Source: Fibrobacterota bacterium (GTDB lineage: Bacteria; Fibrobacterota; Chitinivibrionia; Chitinivibrionales; Chitinispirillaceae). Taken from it: a stretch of DNA of 64,000 nt. Made by a program: the position numbers and the translations under genes. Positions within the stretch are counted from its first letter, which is position 1, and the number at the start of each line of letters is the position of its first letter. The notes beneath the pieces are model-generated. The model was given only the letters and a program-made list of their open reading frames with translations. It ran no database searches and was not told where the DNA came from. The stretch covers positions 248,001-312,000 of the forward strand of contig JAEWVR010000011.1 of the NCBI GenBank assembly GCA_023459055.1, given 5' to 3'. Positions 54,301-62,450 of the stretch are shown here, piece by piece.

Positions 54301-55393
54301 CGCTGTCATCCACACAGGTTACTTTTAATTCAAAGGAATCCACGCTAATAACAGTGTCATTGGATGGTGATCTAATGGTTATGACCGGTGGCACGATATC
54401 CGGCTTACTGATAATTGTGGTTGAAATTGTCAAATCAAGAGTAAGCGTATCGGTTAGTCCGGCAGGATCAGATGCGACAATACTAATCGTATGTACCCCA
54501 GTATCAGAAACCGTTGGTGTAAATTGATACAGATTGTCTACAATAGTATCTTTGGCCGGTGCCTTCGTTAACAACGAAAATGTCAGGTTATCGTTGTCAA
54601 GATCAATGCAATAGCTGCTCACATCCAGTGAAAAAAGGACTTCAGGTAGTGTTGAACGCTGAATTGATTTGATACTCCACTGCGGTGCTCGATTCACTGG
54701 TGTCGCACTAACAACGATTACACAGGAATCTGTGACGGCTAAAACAGGTGAACCATTATCGGTCGCGATGAATTTAATAGTAACTAAACCGGTATCAGCC
54801 AATGCTGGAGTCCATTTAAAAAGATTTGCATTAAATGTTGCACTTTCAGGTTTCTTGATAACAGTTATTGTGACCTGCTGGATCACATCTGGGTCAGTTG
54901 CAGAAACAGGAATCACCAGTTCCTGCCCGACCCCTGTCTTTACCTCTTTTAACACTGAAAGAATCGGTTTTTGATTCTGAGTTGTCTGCTGGCCCATAAT
55001 TGTAATTGTTCCATTTAGTACAGTCGTTTGTCCTTGAATGTAGCCGATAAAGATAACAGCGTAACTGCCGGGAACAGAAAACACCACAGGATAATAGGTC
55101 GTATCTAACTGACCTTTAAATGATCGAATCTGATGAATTGCATTGAAATCTGCTCCCCTGGTAATTTTCAATACGGAAGAGTCTATATACTGGGTAAGAT
55201 TATGAATCATGCAGATATTAACCTGTTTTCCAATTGAATCAGTTAAAGTATCTTTTGTGATTTTTCCACTTGAACTTTTAAATTCAAGAGCCACATAAGA
55301 ATTCTCCGGACCTGGAGGCGGTGATGGAAGTTTGCAAACAAGGAGCATTAAGCCCAAAAACAGACTGGTAATTGATAATAATCGAACCCACAT
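51359..55393 (-). CDS. Large multi-Ig-repeat surface protein, probable lipoprotein (1344 aa)
   Basis: GGAGG lies nine bases before the ATG. The signal (1-20, LFLGLMLLVCKLPS) ends in a cysteine that could be lipidated, though LLVC is not an ideal lipobox. Order of modules: an N-terminal beta domain (30-130); two cadherin/He-PIG-like modules (about 140-320); three copies of a PPVITIRSPSNDTVI-type module (about 330-610); one classic Ig module (QTVCSGSKAIFSVAATG, about 620-705); about five Ig-like repeats of roughly 85 residues with the core GNPGTGGFWVWYESDKATKV, then YYVRSE (about 710-1150); and two C-terminal Ig modules (to 1344). No enzyme motif. Probable adhesin or ligand-binding protein on the outer surface. 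Confidence 0.85.
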   Translation of the reverse strand: MWVRLLSITSLFLGLMLLVCKLPSPPPGPENSYVALEFKSSSGKITKDTLTDSIGKQVNICMIHNLTQYIDSSVLKITRGADFNAIHQIRSFKGQLDTTYYPVVFSVPGSYAVIFIGYIQGQTTVLNGTITIMGQQTTQNQKPILSVLKEVKTGVGQELVIPVSATDPDVIQQVTITVIKKPESATFNANLFKWTPALADTGLVTIKFIATDNGSPVLAVTDSCVIVVSATPVNRAPQWSIKSIQRSTLPEVLFSLDVSSYCIDLDNDNLTFSLLTKAPAKDTIVDNLYQFTPTVSDTGVHTISIVASDPAGLTDTLTLDLTISTTIISKPDIVPPVITIRSPSNDTVISVDSFELKVTCVDDSGCSVSGYCDGKDFTMVKVPSVPNLWTGMVKGLTSGSFATIKIIATDSSAARNSDSTTIQIKYDGDSTTPTLTRVTPASESASTNASSYTITVNCTDASGVASVVGTMGKQTFTGTKGAVNAWTIAVTGLSSTAANAIVITATDSSLRANKSTLDFSITSDPTMLDTIGPTITDISGPVSGSTVTAAVVDIVKEISDPSGIDSVYWTKNGGAKKVMSPVSENAGQYSLKDTLTEGRGDTLVITTKDKSSNKNSSQQVITLIYILPPTITKQTISQTVCSGSKAIFSVAATGTAPLSYQWLKGAVAPFTNVGSNSPVCTLSASDATILSCVISNAASTSVTSSLCTLFVNNPAGTPTGKANPDIVLLGDNKEVTLSVTSGNPGTGGFWVWYESDKATKVTKNPLTPTATASYYVRSENAACGTGNWSSAVQVTVNQPTGTPSGKATPSNVCLGDLQTVTLSVASGEPGTGGSWVWYTSDKATKITANPFTPSASGISTYYVRSEGSASGDGAWSTGVQVTVNQSPIVPVAANRTVAICSESSTTLGTIGAAPSGVTWRWYTTKTPTSSSQALNSLTVSPQTSTTYYVRGETSACGNSGWDSVLVTVNSVATKPVLSASSTTSCSSDPVTLKVNTGNPGTNGIWTWYTDASWSSSSKVGVGTSIDVNPTSTTTYYVRAEGGTCPNTAATANIVITVNSRSIAPTGISSSENPVCPGSQVTLTVTGGVLGTNASWQWFTNSECTVKANGTRGGTNGSTLTTTIGAQTTFYVRAEGGCNTTTTAYTTVSVVTPITFTTNPASTSCCNNFFTTLSVVASGGGTGQLNYQWKRNGIALTNGTNYKNTTTKDLYVVANEFTIGDFTCTVDNGNGCSKTSTPATLSIESSPLTITSPSNQTVCDGGFIGWDITVTGGSGNYTYQWYVDDLALVPVPDQNLYPDSRTLYITPVHKTNEGRYHCVVNDVDNPSSCPVKTGYATITVTDSCP

Positions 55394-56160
55394 ATAGGTG
55401 TACCTCCGCGGAATGTGAAATTTAATTTGATAATTTTTTTAGTTGCAATAACATAGTTTTAAATCAGTTTAATTAAAAAACAATTTTGATTTTTTACACA
55501 ATTTGCTGGTATAAAAGCTGATAATAAATTTGGCGCTTTTTAAGTATGCATCTAATATAGTGCTTATATTTTCCAGATGCAATTATTTTAATAAGATTTT
55601 AGGTAAGATAGCGGTGGGATAGTGTCCGCATCGAGAATAATTGATGCTGTAAGTTAATCACAAATCCTGATGAGTAGCAATTAGTAATCCTTTAATTAGT
55701 GATCGTAGCCATCAATCTTTAAAAAGATTCAGTTCCCCATCTCTTTTAAGTAATAAGACCAAAACAGAAGTGTTCTTTTCAACTCCGCATTCCTTTCCCA
55801 GATTTGGTATCAGACCATCAGGAATTGATTCCATTATTTATTCCAACAACGTAAATTTATAGTTGACAGGTTAATGGTTTTATGGTAACATCGGAGTTAA
55901 ATTTTGATCAACGTTATGCTTTAATTCCTTTTAGTAATACTCAGGTCATACAGATCAATGGCAAAACAATTGCAACGCATAAATAAATCCAATTAAATAT
56001 TTAATACTATCAGTAATCTCGATTGACACAATGATTTAATTGACCTTTTCTAATCAATTCAGTTGCCAGGAGAGAACCTGCAGCTCTATAACTATAATAT
56101 TACTATGAATGTACTATACACACAATCATCAATCCCTTTCACATTAACAGGAAGACTAAC
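55394..56160. other. Long intergenic region with a possible 40-aa minus-strand gene and a promoter-like site
   Basis: Mostly AT-rich, without a convincing gene. A minus-strand frame at 55834-55712 reads MESIPDGLIPNLGKECGVEK and NTSVLVLLLKRDGELNLFKD, protein-like in composition but without a clear ribosome site. On the plus strand TTGACA (55863-55868), 17 bases, TAACAT (55886-55891) could serve the C1 peptidase gene. Confidence 0.35.
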
Positions 56161-57012
56161 ATGTCTACACAAAACACTTTCTCGTTTGGATGGGAACGTG
56201 ACCTTCCCGATATCCGTGACTTGCATGAGAGTCATGAGGAAATCAGCCCTATTATTAGTAAATCAGCAAAATTAAAAGCTGCGAAAAAAGCTTTACCTGC
56301 AAGTGTGGATCTTCGCAGTAAATGTTCACCGATTAAAAATCAGGGTGAACTGGGCTCATGTACTGCTCATGCAGGTGTCGGATTGATGGAATACTATCAG
56401 CGAAATGCATTCCGGAAGCATATCGATGGATCCCGCAGATTTCTTTACAAAGCAACAAGAAATCTGCTTGGCTGGACCGGTGATGATGGTGCGTATCTTC
56501 GCACAACAATGAAAGCAATGGTACTTTTTGGCATCTGCCCTGAACAATACTGGGTTTACGATATCGAAAAGTTCAATGAGGAGCCATCTGCGTTTTGCTA
56601 TGCTTTTGCACAGAACTACCAGGCAATGAAATATTACCGGCTTGATCCATCAGGTACTACCACCGGCAAGCTGCTTCAATCTGTAAAGGAAAAAATCGCA
56701 GCCCAGTTGCCATCAATGTTTGGATTTTCTGTTTACAATTCGATCTCATTTGACCCCGGTTTCCCTGATATTCCTTTTCCCGAAGGGGGTGATCAGCTTA
56801 TTGGCGGCCATGCGGTTGTTGCAGTTGGCTACGATGACAAGCGTAAAATCGGAAAGGAAACTGGTGCGCTGCTGATTCGTAATTCATGGGGTAAGGAGTG
56901 GGGTGACAAAGGCTATGGCTGGCTTCCCTACGAATATGTACGCAGCGGTCTTGCAGTAGATTTCTGGTCGCTAATCGAAGCAGAATTTGTGGCAAGCGCA
57001 CTTTTTGAGTAA
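56161..57012 (+). CDS. C1 (papain-family) cysteine peptidase
   Basis: AGGAAG precedes the ATG; 283 aa. The papain catalytic set is complete: oxyanion Gln 61 and nucleophile Cys 67 in IKNQGELGSCTAHAG, His 217 in IGGHAVVAVGYDD, and Asn 241 in LIRNSWGKEWGDKGYGWLP. The N-terminal 48 residues (FGWERDLPDIRDLHESHEE) replace the usual long propeptide. Unusually there is no signal peptide, so the enzyme may act in the cytoplasm or leave by another route. It stands alone behind a long intergenic region. Confidence 0.93.
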   Translation: MSTQNTFSFGWERDLPDIRDLHESHEEISPIISKSAKLKAAKKALPASVDLRSKCSPIKNQGELGSCTAHAGVGLMEYYQRNAFRKHIDGSRRFLYKATRNLLGWTGDDGAYLRTTMKAMVLFGICPEQYWVYDIEKFNEEPSAFCYAFAQNYQAMKYYRLDPSGTTTGKLLQSVKEKIAAQLPSMFGFSVYNSISFDPGFPDIPFPEGGDQLIGGHAVVAVGYDDKRKIGKETGALLIRNSWGKEWGDKGYGWLPYEYVRSGLAVDFWSLIEAEFVASALFE

Positions 57013-57128
57013 TACTTGATATTTATTGAAACAATCATGATTAACTATGACAAGCATCAGGGTTGGATGTATTTTTAATGGGTCCGCAAACAGAAATGCT
57101 ACTTTAACGACAAAACGGGGATATTAAG

Positions 57129-57968
57129 ATGTCAATTGTAAACAGTAACATTTTAACGATAAACATGATACGATGTACAGCATTTTTAATATCATTCTTG
57201 TGTTTCAATGCATTTTCGAAAACCATGCCACTACTTGACGCAATAAAAGAAACTGTCGCAACACAGGATATCACATGCGTTTTTGTTAATTGTAAATCCG
57301 GGGAAATCATTGCTCCCGATTCTGTATCAATTAAAACACGATACACACCCTGTTCAACATTTAAAATCTGGAATACACTCATTGGCGCTGAATGTCAGAT
57401 CATTCACTCTGCTGCAGATTCTTTTTACCGATGGGACAGCATTGCGCGCGCTATTCCCTCATGGAACAGAGATCTGTCGTTAAAAGAAGCTTTTCAGGTT
57501 TCATGTGTTCCGGCATATCAGGAATTAGCCAGAACAATCGGCAATGAACGGATGAAAAAGTGGATCAGCAGCATCGATTATGGTGATAAGGATATTTCTT
57601 CTGGCGTCGACGACTTCTGGTTACCACGTGAGGGAAAAAAATCAATTAAAATCTCTCCGTTGGAACAGGCACAGCTAATCAGAAAACTTGTAAATGGAGA
57701 ATTAACCTTTAATCTGCAATCACAAAACGTTCTCAGGGAAATTATGGTAATAGAAACAACATCAAAAGGCGTTTTCTATGGAAAGACGGGCAGTGGAGTA
57801 AACCTGGATTGCAACAAAGAACAAAATCTGGGCTGGTTTGTCGGATATGTGACAGGCAAGGACCAGAACTATTCGTTTGCTTGTCTCATAAAAGGGATAA
57901 ACGTATCGGGTAAGGATTCAAGAGTAATTATCGAATCAATTCTGAGGAAATCAGGGTTGCTATTTTGA
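57129..57968 (+). CDS. Class D (OXA-type) beta-lactamase
   Basis: 279 aa, normal for the class. A signal-like hydrophobic N-terminus (about 12-30) directs it to the periplasm. The active-site motifs are all present: STFK at 76-79 (Ser nucleophile, Lys carbamylation site), SCV at 125-127 (the S-x-V motif), YGD at 151-153 (in place of the usual YGN), KTGSG at 219-223 and GWFVGY at 235-240. The family hydrolyses beta-lactams; some chromosomal members have other or unknown physiological roles. No mobile element is adjacent and base composition is like its neighbours, so it looks resident. A BlaR-type regulator is not present. Confidence 0.93.
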   Translation: MSIVNSNILTINMIRCTAFLISFLCFNAFSKTMPLLDAIKETVATQDITCVFVNCKSGEIIAPDSVSIKTRYTPCSTFKIWNTLIGAECQIIHSAADSFYRWDSIARAIPSWNRDLSLKEAFQVSCVPAYQELARTIGNERMKKWISSIDYGDKDISSGVDDFWLPREGKKSIKISPLEQAQLIRKLVNGELTFNLQSQNVLREIMVIETTSKGVFYGKTGSGVNLDCNKEQNLGWFVGYVTGKDQNYSFACLIKGINVSGKDSRVIIESILRKSGLLF

Positions 57969-58007
57969 GAATAACAATGCATCAATAGCATTTCAAGGAA
58001 ATTATGT

Positions 58008-59495
58008 ATGAGTAGCTTAGTCCGTCAAATTCTTGAAAATACTGAAGGTAAAACACTTGAGTTTAAAAGAGATTTCTCGTCTCCAAAACCTTTATTAAAA
58101 TCACTGGTAGCGTTCTCAAACACCGCAGGTGGAAAGCTTATAATTGGTGTAACTGTTAATAAAGAGATCATTGGGGTAGAAAATCCTCTTGATGAAGAAG
58201 AACGACTATGCAATATTATAGCCGGTTCTATTTCTCCACGACTTATTCCCAACATAGAACTGGTAACGATCGAAAATAAAACCGTACTGATCGTAGAGGT
58301 GTATCTCAGCAGTAACCGTCCTCATTGGATTAAGAGTGAAGGGCCTGAGCAGGGAGTATATGTACGGTTAGGTTCAACTAACCGTCAAGCAGATAGTCAA
58401 CTTATCGCGGAGCTTAGACGTACCTCTGAAGGTTTAATGTTTGATGAGCTTCCTATGCAGGAACTTTCAAAAAATGATATTGATATTGATGAATTAAGAA
58501 AAAGTTTTGAAGAAAAACGGCAATTCAATGACAAAACATTATTGACAATGAAACTTCTCACAAAGTATCAAAACTGTTTAGTTCCAACAAATGGTGCTAT
58601 TTTACTGTTTGGAAAGGAACGTCTTATGCATTTTCCCGATGCCTGGATACAATGTGGTCGTTTTGATGGAATTGACAAAACAATTATTTATGATCATTGT
58701 GAAATCAATGAACCTCTTCCTCGTGCGGTTGAATCAATATTGGCATTTCTTAAAAAGCACGCGATACGTTCGGCTGATTTGTCAAAAGGGCTACGCCGTA
58801 AAGATATCTGGAATATCCCCCTGAACATTTTACGCGAAGTGATTATTAATGCTGTTGTACACTGTGATTATTCACAGCGAGGAGCTCCAATCAGAGTTTC
58901 TTTCTTTAACGACAGAATTGAAGTTGAAAATCCTGGGATTTTACTTCCAGGAATGACAATTGAAGATATGATCGAAGGTGTATCAAAAATCCGTAATCCT
59001 GTTATTGCCCGCGTATTTAGAGAGCTGGGACTTATTGAACAATGGGGCAGTGGTGTAAAAAGAATTTTTAGCGAAGCTAAAGAACTAGGGCTTCAACCTT
59101 TAATTATCAGTGAAATTGGCATGCGGGTTCGTTTTAAGGTCCCATTAAAAATGGGTATTGTATTAAAAAAAGATACAGAGCAAAAACCTGGTAAAGTAGC
59201 TGACAGGGCCCAGTCAGGGGCCCAGTCAGGGGCCCAGTCAGGGGCCCAGTCAGAATCCATTCTTTTTGCACTCAAAAATAAACCATTGTCATCAGCAGGA
59301 CTTTCTACTGTATTGAATCTTGATTCGAAATCTGGTGCCTTTAAGCGTTCTATCAAGGACTTATTGCACAATAAGTACATTGAATATTCAATTCCAGAAA
59401 AACCTTCAAGTCGACTTCAAAAATATAAACTTACTGCAAAGGGGAGAAAATTTGCCAGTTCGATTGTGCAGGATGAAAACTCATTGGAAAAATGA
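58008..59495 (+). CDS. AlbA_2-domain (Schlafen/RecG-like) putative transcriptional regulator
   Basis: 495 aa. The N-terminal AlbA_2 domain reads EGKTLEFKRDFSS, then LVAFSNTAGGKLIIGV near 30 and YVRLGSTNRQAD near 114. A HATPase_c_4-type region follows (about 270-365): NILREVIINAVVHCDYSQRG, IEVENPGILLPGMT and ELGLIEQWGSGVKRIF. Residues about 400-416 are a (AQSG)4-type linker coded by a perfect 12-bp tandem repeat, and the C-terminus is a winged-helix (LKNKPLSSAGLSTVLN). Proteins of this layout are often called RecG-like but lack helicase motifs; they are presumed DNA-binding regulators. It lies 40 bases after the beta-lactamase gene and may share its transcript. Confidence 0.85.
   Translation: MSSLVRQILENTEGKTLEFKRDFSSPKPLLKSLVAFSNTAGGKLIIGVTVNKEIIGVENPLDEEERLCNIIAGSISPRLIPNIELVTIENKTVLIVEVYLSSNRPHWIKSEGPEQGVYVRLGSTNRQADSQLIAELRRTSEGLMFDELPMQELSKNDIDIDELRKSFEEKRQFNDKTLLTMKLLTKYQNCLVPTNGAILLFGKERLMHFPDAWIQCGRFDGIDKTIIYDHCEINEPLPRAVESILAFLKKHAIRSADLSKGLRRKDIWNIPLNILREVIINAVVHCDYSQRGAPIRVSFFNDRIEVENPGILLPGMTIEDMIEGVSKIRNPVIARVFRELGLIEQWGSGVKRIFSEAKELGLQPLIISEIGMRVRFKVPLKMGIVLKKDTEQKPGKVADRAQSGAQSGAQSGAQSESILFALKNKPLSSAGLSTVLNLDSKSGAFKRSIKDLLHNKYIEYSIPEKPSSRLQKYKLTAKGRKFASSIVQDENSLEK
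59206..59253. repeat. 12-bp perfect tandem repeat x4 inside the AlbA_2 gene
   Basis: Four exact copies of GGGCCCAGTCAG. The length is a multiple of three, so copy-number change would lengthen or shorten the AQSG linker without a frameshift. Confidence 0.95.
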
Positions 59496-59544
59496 TGTCC
59501 ATTCAAACAATTACACTATTCTTTCAGTCCGAAATACGTACATC

Positions 59545-59673
59545 ATGAAAACAAAAGTCTCTATATATCTTCTACTACTCCTTTTTTGTGGCCCATCAAC
59601 AACCCACATTGATACATCCCACTTCTTTACTAAAGAAAAAAAATCAGGGAACTATCCAAATATTTCATTCTGA
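59545..59673 (+). CDS. Possible 42-aa secreted or lipid-anchored peptide
   Basis: An ATG opens MKTKVSIYLLLLLFCGPSTT followed by HIDTSHFFTKEKKSGNYPNISF-stop. The first 15 residues look like a signal peptide with a possible lipidation cysteine. No clear ribosome site is seen; it may be the front of a decayed secreted protein. Family unknown. Confidence 0.35.
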   Translation: MKTKVSIYLLLLLFCGPSTTHIDTSHFFTKEKKSGNYPNISF

Positions 59674-59831
59674 GAACTGTAGGGAAATTTACTTTTAAAA
59701 AGTAGATTTTATTATAGATTAAGCATCAATCATTGTTGTAGATTACCAATAGTTACAGAAATAATTGATAAATAGGTATCTGAGCGCAATACCTTAGTTT
59801 TTTCATAAAATCATTAAAAAGGACAACCAAA

Positions 59832-60647
59832 ATGTTACTAAACAAAAAAATTTGTATTATCATCGGTATAATTATTCAAAGTTGTATCGCATCCGATTAT
59901 GTAAAATTCCGCGGAATTGCGGAGTTTGGTTTTCTTAGCGTACTTTCACACCAGATTCAATTCAGTAAAACCGGTACAAACTTCGATTATGTCGAAGACG
60001 GCGGGCAGGATGTACTATTTCCAGTCACCCGTTTTTCTGCTGAGATGGATATCGGTAAACGAAACACCTTTATCCTGCTTTACCAACCGCTCAGGCTGGA
60101 GACACAGAATCTTCTCGAACATGATTTAATTGTTGACAATCTCACCTTTCCGGATTCAACAGGTATCAAATGCCTTTACGATTTCCCATTCTACCGCGCA
60201 AGCTACCTCAGAGAGCTGCTGTCCGAAAATAGCAGTTATAAACTTGCGATTGGCCTGACTCTTCAGATTCGCAATGCCACCATCTCTTTTGAATCAGCCG
60301 ACGGCACCAGATACCGCACCAACCGTGATGTTGGATTAGTACCTGCGTTGAAATTACGGGGCTATAAAAATTTCTCTGAAAGGTATTTCATCGGACTTGA
60401 AGCAGATGGAATCTATGCCCCGGTAAGTTATCTGAATGGAAGTGACAATGAGGTTGTCGGTGCTATTCTTGATGCCAGCTTACGGGCTGGTGCAAATATT
60501 CGTCAGGGCACACTTTTTGTCAATGCACGGTATCTTGGCGGAGGTGCAACTGGAACAAGCACGAGCGATATCTGGCCCGGTGATGGTTATGTTAAGAACT
60601 GGCTTCATTTTCTTATCATATCAACTGGATTTATCTATACATTTTAA
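59832..60647 (+). CDS. Putative outer-membrane beta-barrel protein
   Basis: AAAGGACAACC precedes the ATG; 271 aa. A signal peptide (1-20, IIIGIIIQSCIAS) is followed by alternating amphipathic beta strands (FRGIAEFGFLSVLSHQIQFS, YKLAIGLTLQIRNATISFES, LRAGANIRQGTLFVNARYLG) and a C-terminal aromatic strand ending in Phe (IISTGFIYTF), the typical outer-membrane assembly signal. No specific family recognised; similar unknowns are frequent in Fibrobacterota and Bacteroidota. Monocistronic. Confidence 0.7.
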   Translation: MLLNKKICIIIGIIIQSCIASDYVKFRGIAEFGFLSVLSHQIQFSKTGTNFDYVEDGGQDVLFPVTRFSAEMDIGKRNTFILLYQPLRLETQNLLEHDLIVDNLTFPDSTGIKCLYDFPFYRASYLRELLSENSSYKLAIGLTLQIRNATISFESADGTRYRTNRDVGLVPALKLRGYKNFSERYFIGLEADGIYAPVSYLNGSDNEVVGAILDASLRAGANIRQGTLFVNARYLGGGATGTSTSDIWPGDGYVKNWLHFLIISTGFIYTF

Positions 60648-60736
60648 TCCCGGCACTATGCAAAACATATTTTTTGCATAGTGTAAACATATATCCATAT
60701 CTGCAGATAAAACCAGACAGAGATCTTTGGACGTAG

Positions 60737-60747
60737 TTGTCAGACAA
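60737..60747. promoter_or_regulatory. Small palindrome TTGTCAGACAA upstream of the BNR enzyme gene
   Basis: Five-base arms around an A, about 150 bases before the BNR gene. It shares the TTGTC half with the palindrome before the xylanase, but the spacing differs, so a common regulator is speculative. Confidence 0.25.
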
Positions 60748-60893
60748 TTTAGCACCTAATGCTTGCTATTTATTTAATGAACTTTTTATTAAACAGAGTA
60801 TCGTCTTTTTTCTATATTCTAGGGAAATCATAATAACACACCAACAGGGAATTCCGGTAAACCGGATATACCTTATATCTATGGAGAAATTAA

Positions 60894-62450
60894 ATGCATA
60901 AGCTGATTATTTTCCTGATCATGGCAGTTACTCTTAACGCGGCAATAGTGGAACAATCTGATATCACGAATGTCTGGTCTTCACATTTTGTTGATTTTGC
61001 ACTTGTTACCGATTCTTCTGCACTACTTCAATATGTTGGATTCTATGACAAAGACCGGAAAATGACCATTGCGCAGCGCAACCTGTCATCAAAACAGTGG
61101 CAGCTTAAAACACTTCCTGTAACAACCGGATGGGACAGTCATGACTATATATCGGTAGCCGTTGATGACAGCGGGTATATTCATGTAAGCGGCAATATGC
61201 ATAATGTACCGCTTGTCTACTTTCGCTCCTCAAAACCGCATTCGATTGATAATTTTGAATCACTTGCCATGACAGGTACCAACGAAACGATGGTTACCTA
61301 CCCTATGTTTATTAAAGGTATCGCAAAAGGAGAGCTGTACTTTCAATACCGTGATAATGCCAATAGTACCAGCACAATATTATGGAATAAATACTCGGTA
61401 GCAACTAAAAAATGGACCCGCCTGACAACACAGGGATTTTTCAATACAGAAGGGCTCTATAGCGCCTATATGACTAATCCTGTAAAAGGCCCGGATGATT
61501 ATTTTCACGTTGTCTGGATGTGGCGAAACACACCGACCGCAAATACCAATCACGACCTCTCACATATCCGGAGCAAAGATCTTGTCAATTGGGAAACCAT
61601 GAACGGTACAAATGTTACCCTTCCTATCAAGCAGTCCACACCGGGAGTTGTTGCAGATTCTGTTGATGCCGGAAACGGGCTTATCAATATTGCCTTTGGT
61701 ATCGGATGGGACAGCCAGAAAAGGCCTGTTATCAATTATCACAAATATGATAAAAATGCAATAAGTCAGCGATGGAACACACGATGGGAAAATGGCGCAT
61801 GGAAAATCTACCAGACAAGTACCTGGACATCATTCAAATGGTCACTTGACAGAACCGGCACACTTGGTATTGATATTTCCGGTACTCCGGTAAAGCTGGA
61901 TTACTCCGGACGGCTTGTTCAGGAATATCAGCATGTAAATGTTGGCAGCCACATGTGGGTTCTTGACGAACAGACACTGCAACCATTGAAAGACACTCTC
62001 CCGATCCTGATCCCGGGTCTTGACTCATTACATAAAGTAACATCGACATTTGACGGAATGCAGGTTCATTTCAAGGTTGACGGCGATTATTATCTCAGAT
62101 GGGAGACGCTGCCTGAAAATCAGGATAAGGCCCGTAATCCGCCGCTTCCTGACCCGACAATGCTAAGCGTTTACAAAATAACATCAACAACAAATACCGG
62201 AAATCGGACAACCCCAACCGTTAATAAAACATCATACCATGCAACTGTCCAGGGTTCAGTTGTGACAATTAATTGCATGGATGAGACTACGCTTGTCGAA
62301 ATGTTCACACTGGAAGGGAAACGGATTACGGCATCAAAGCGTACCGGATCGATTCAGCAGTATTCCAGTCTTGCACGGGGAACGTACATTTACAAAATTG
62401 ACAACCGGCATATAACGTTACCGGTTGCCAGTAAGATTGTTATTCATTAA
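60894..62450 (+). CDS. Secreted BNR_4 seven-bladed propeller enzyme (GH145/PL24-like) with sorting tail
   Basis: 518 aa. A signal peptide (1-17, IIFLIMAVTLNAA) leads into a beta-propeller of the BNR_4 type (about 20-430): VGFYDKDRKMTIAQRNL, WDSHDYISVAVDDSGYIHVS (with the paired His of this family), GNMHNVPLVYFRS, GFFNTEGLYSAYMTNP, FHVVWMWRNTPTANTNHDLS and HIRSKDLVNW. This fold covers ulvan lyases (PL24/25-like) and alpha-L-rhamnosidases of GH145 acting on rhamnose-glucuronic acid linkages; which applies cannot be decided here. Residues about 445-518 are a sorting-like tail (ATVQGSVVTINCMDETTLVE, GTYIYKIDNRHIT). It overlaps the convergent PFK gene by 11 bp. Confidence 0.8.
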   Translation: MHKLIIFLIMAVTLNAAIVEQSDITNVWSSHFVDFALVTDSSALLQYVGFYDKDRKMTIAQRNLSSKQWQLKTLPVTTGWDSHDYISVAVDDSGYIHVSGNMHNVPLVYFRSSKPHSIDNFESLAMTGTNETMVTYPMFIKGIAKGELYFQYRDNANSTSTILWNKYSVATKKWTRLTTQGFFNTEGLYSAYMTNPVKGPDDYFHVVWMWRNTPTANTNHDLSHIRSKDLVNWETMNGTNVTLPIKQSTPGVVADSVDAGNGLINIAFGIGWDSQKRPVINYHKYDKNAISQRWNTRWENGAWKIYQTSTWTSFKWSLDRTGTLGIDISGTPVKLDYSGRLVQEYQHVNVGSHMWVLDEQTLQPLKDTLPILIPGLDSLHKVTSTFDGMQVHFKVDGDYYLRWETLPENQDKARNPPLPDPTMLSVYKITSTTNTGNRTTPTVNKTSYHATVQGSVVTINCMDETTLVEMFTLEGKRITASKRTGSIQQYSSLARGTYIYKIDNRHITLPVASKIVIH

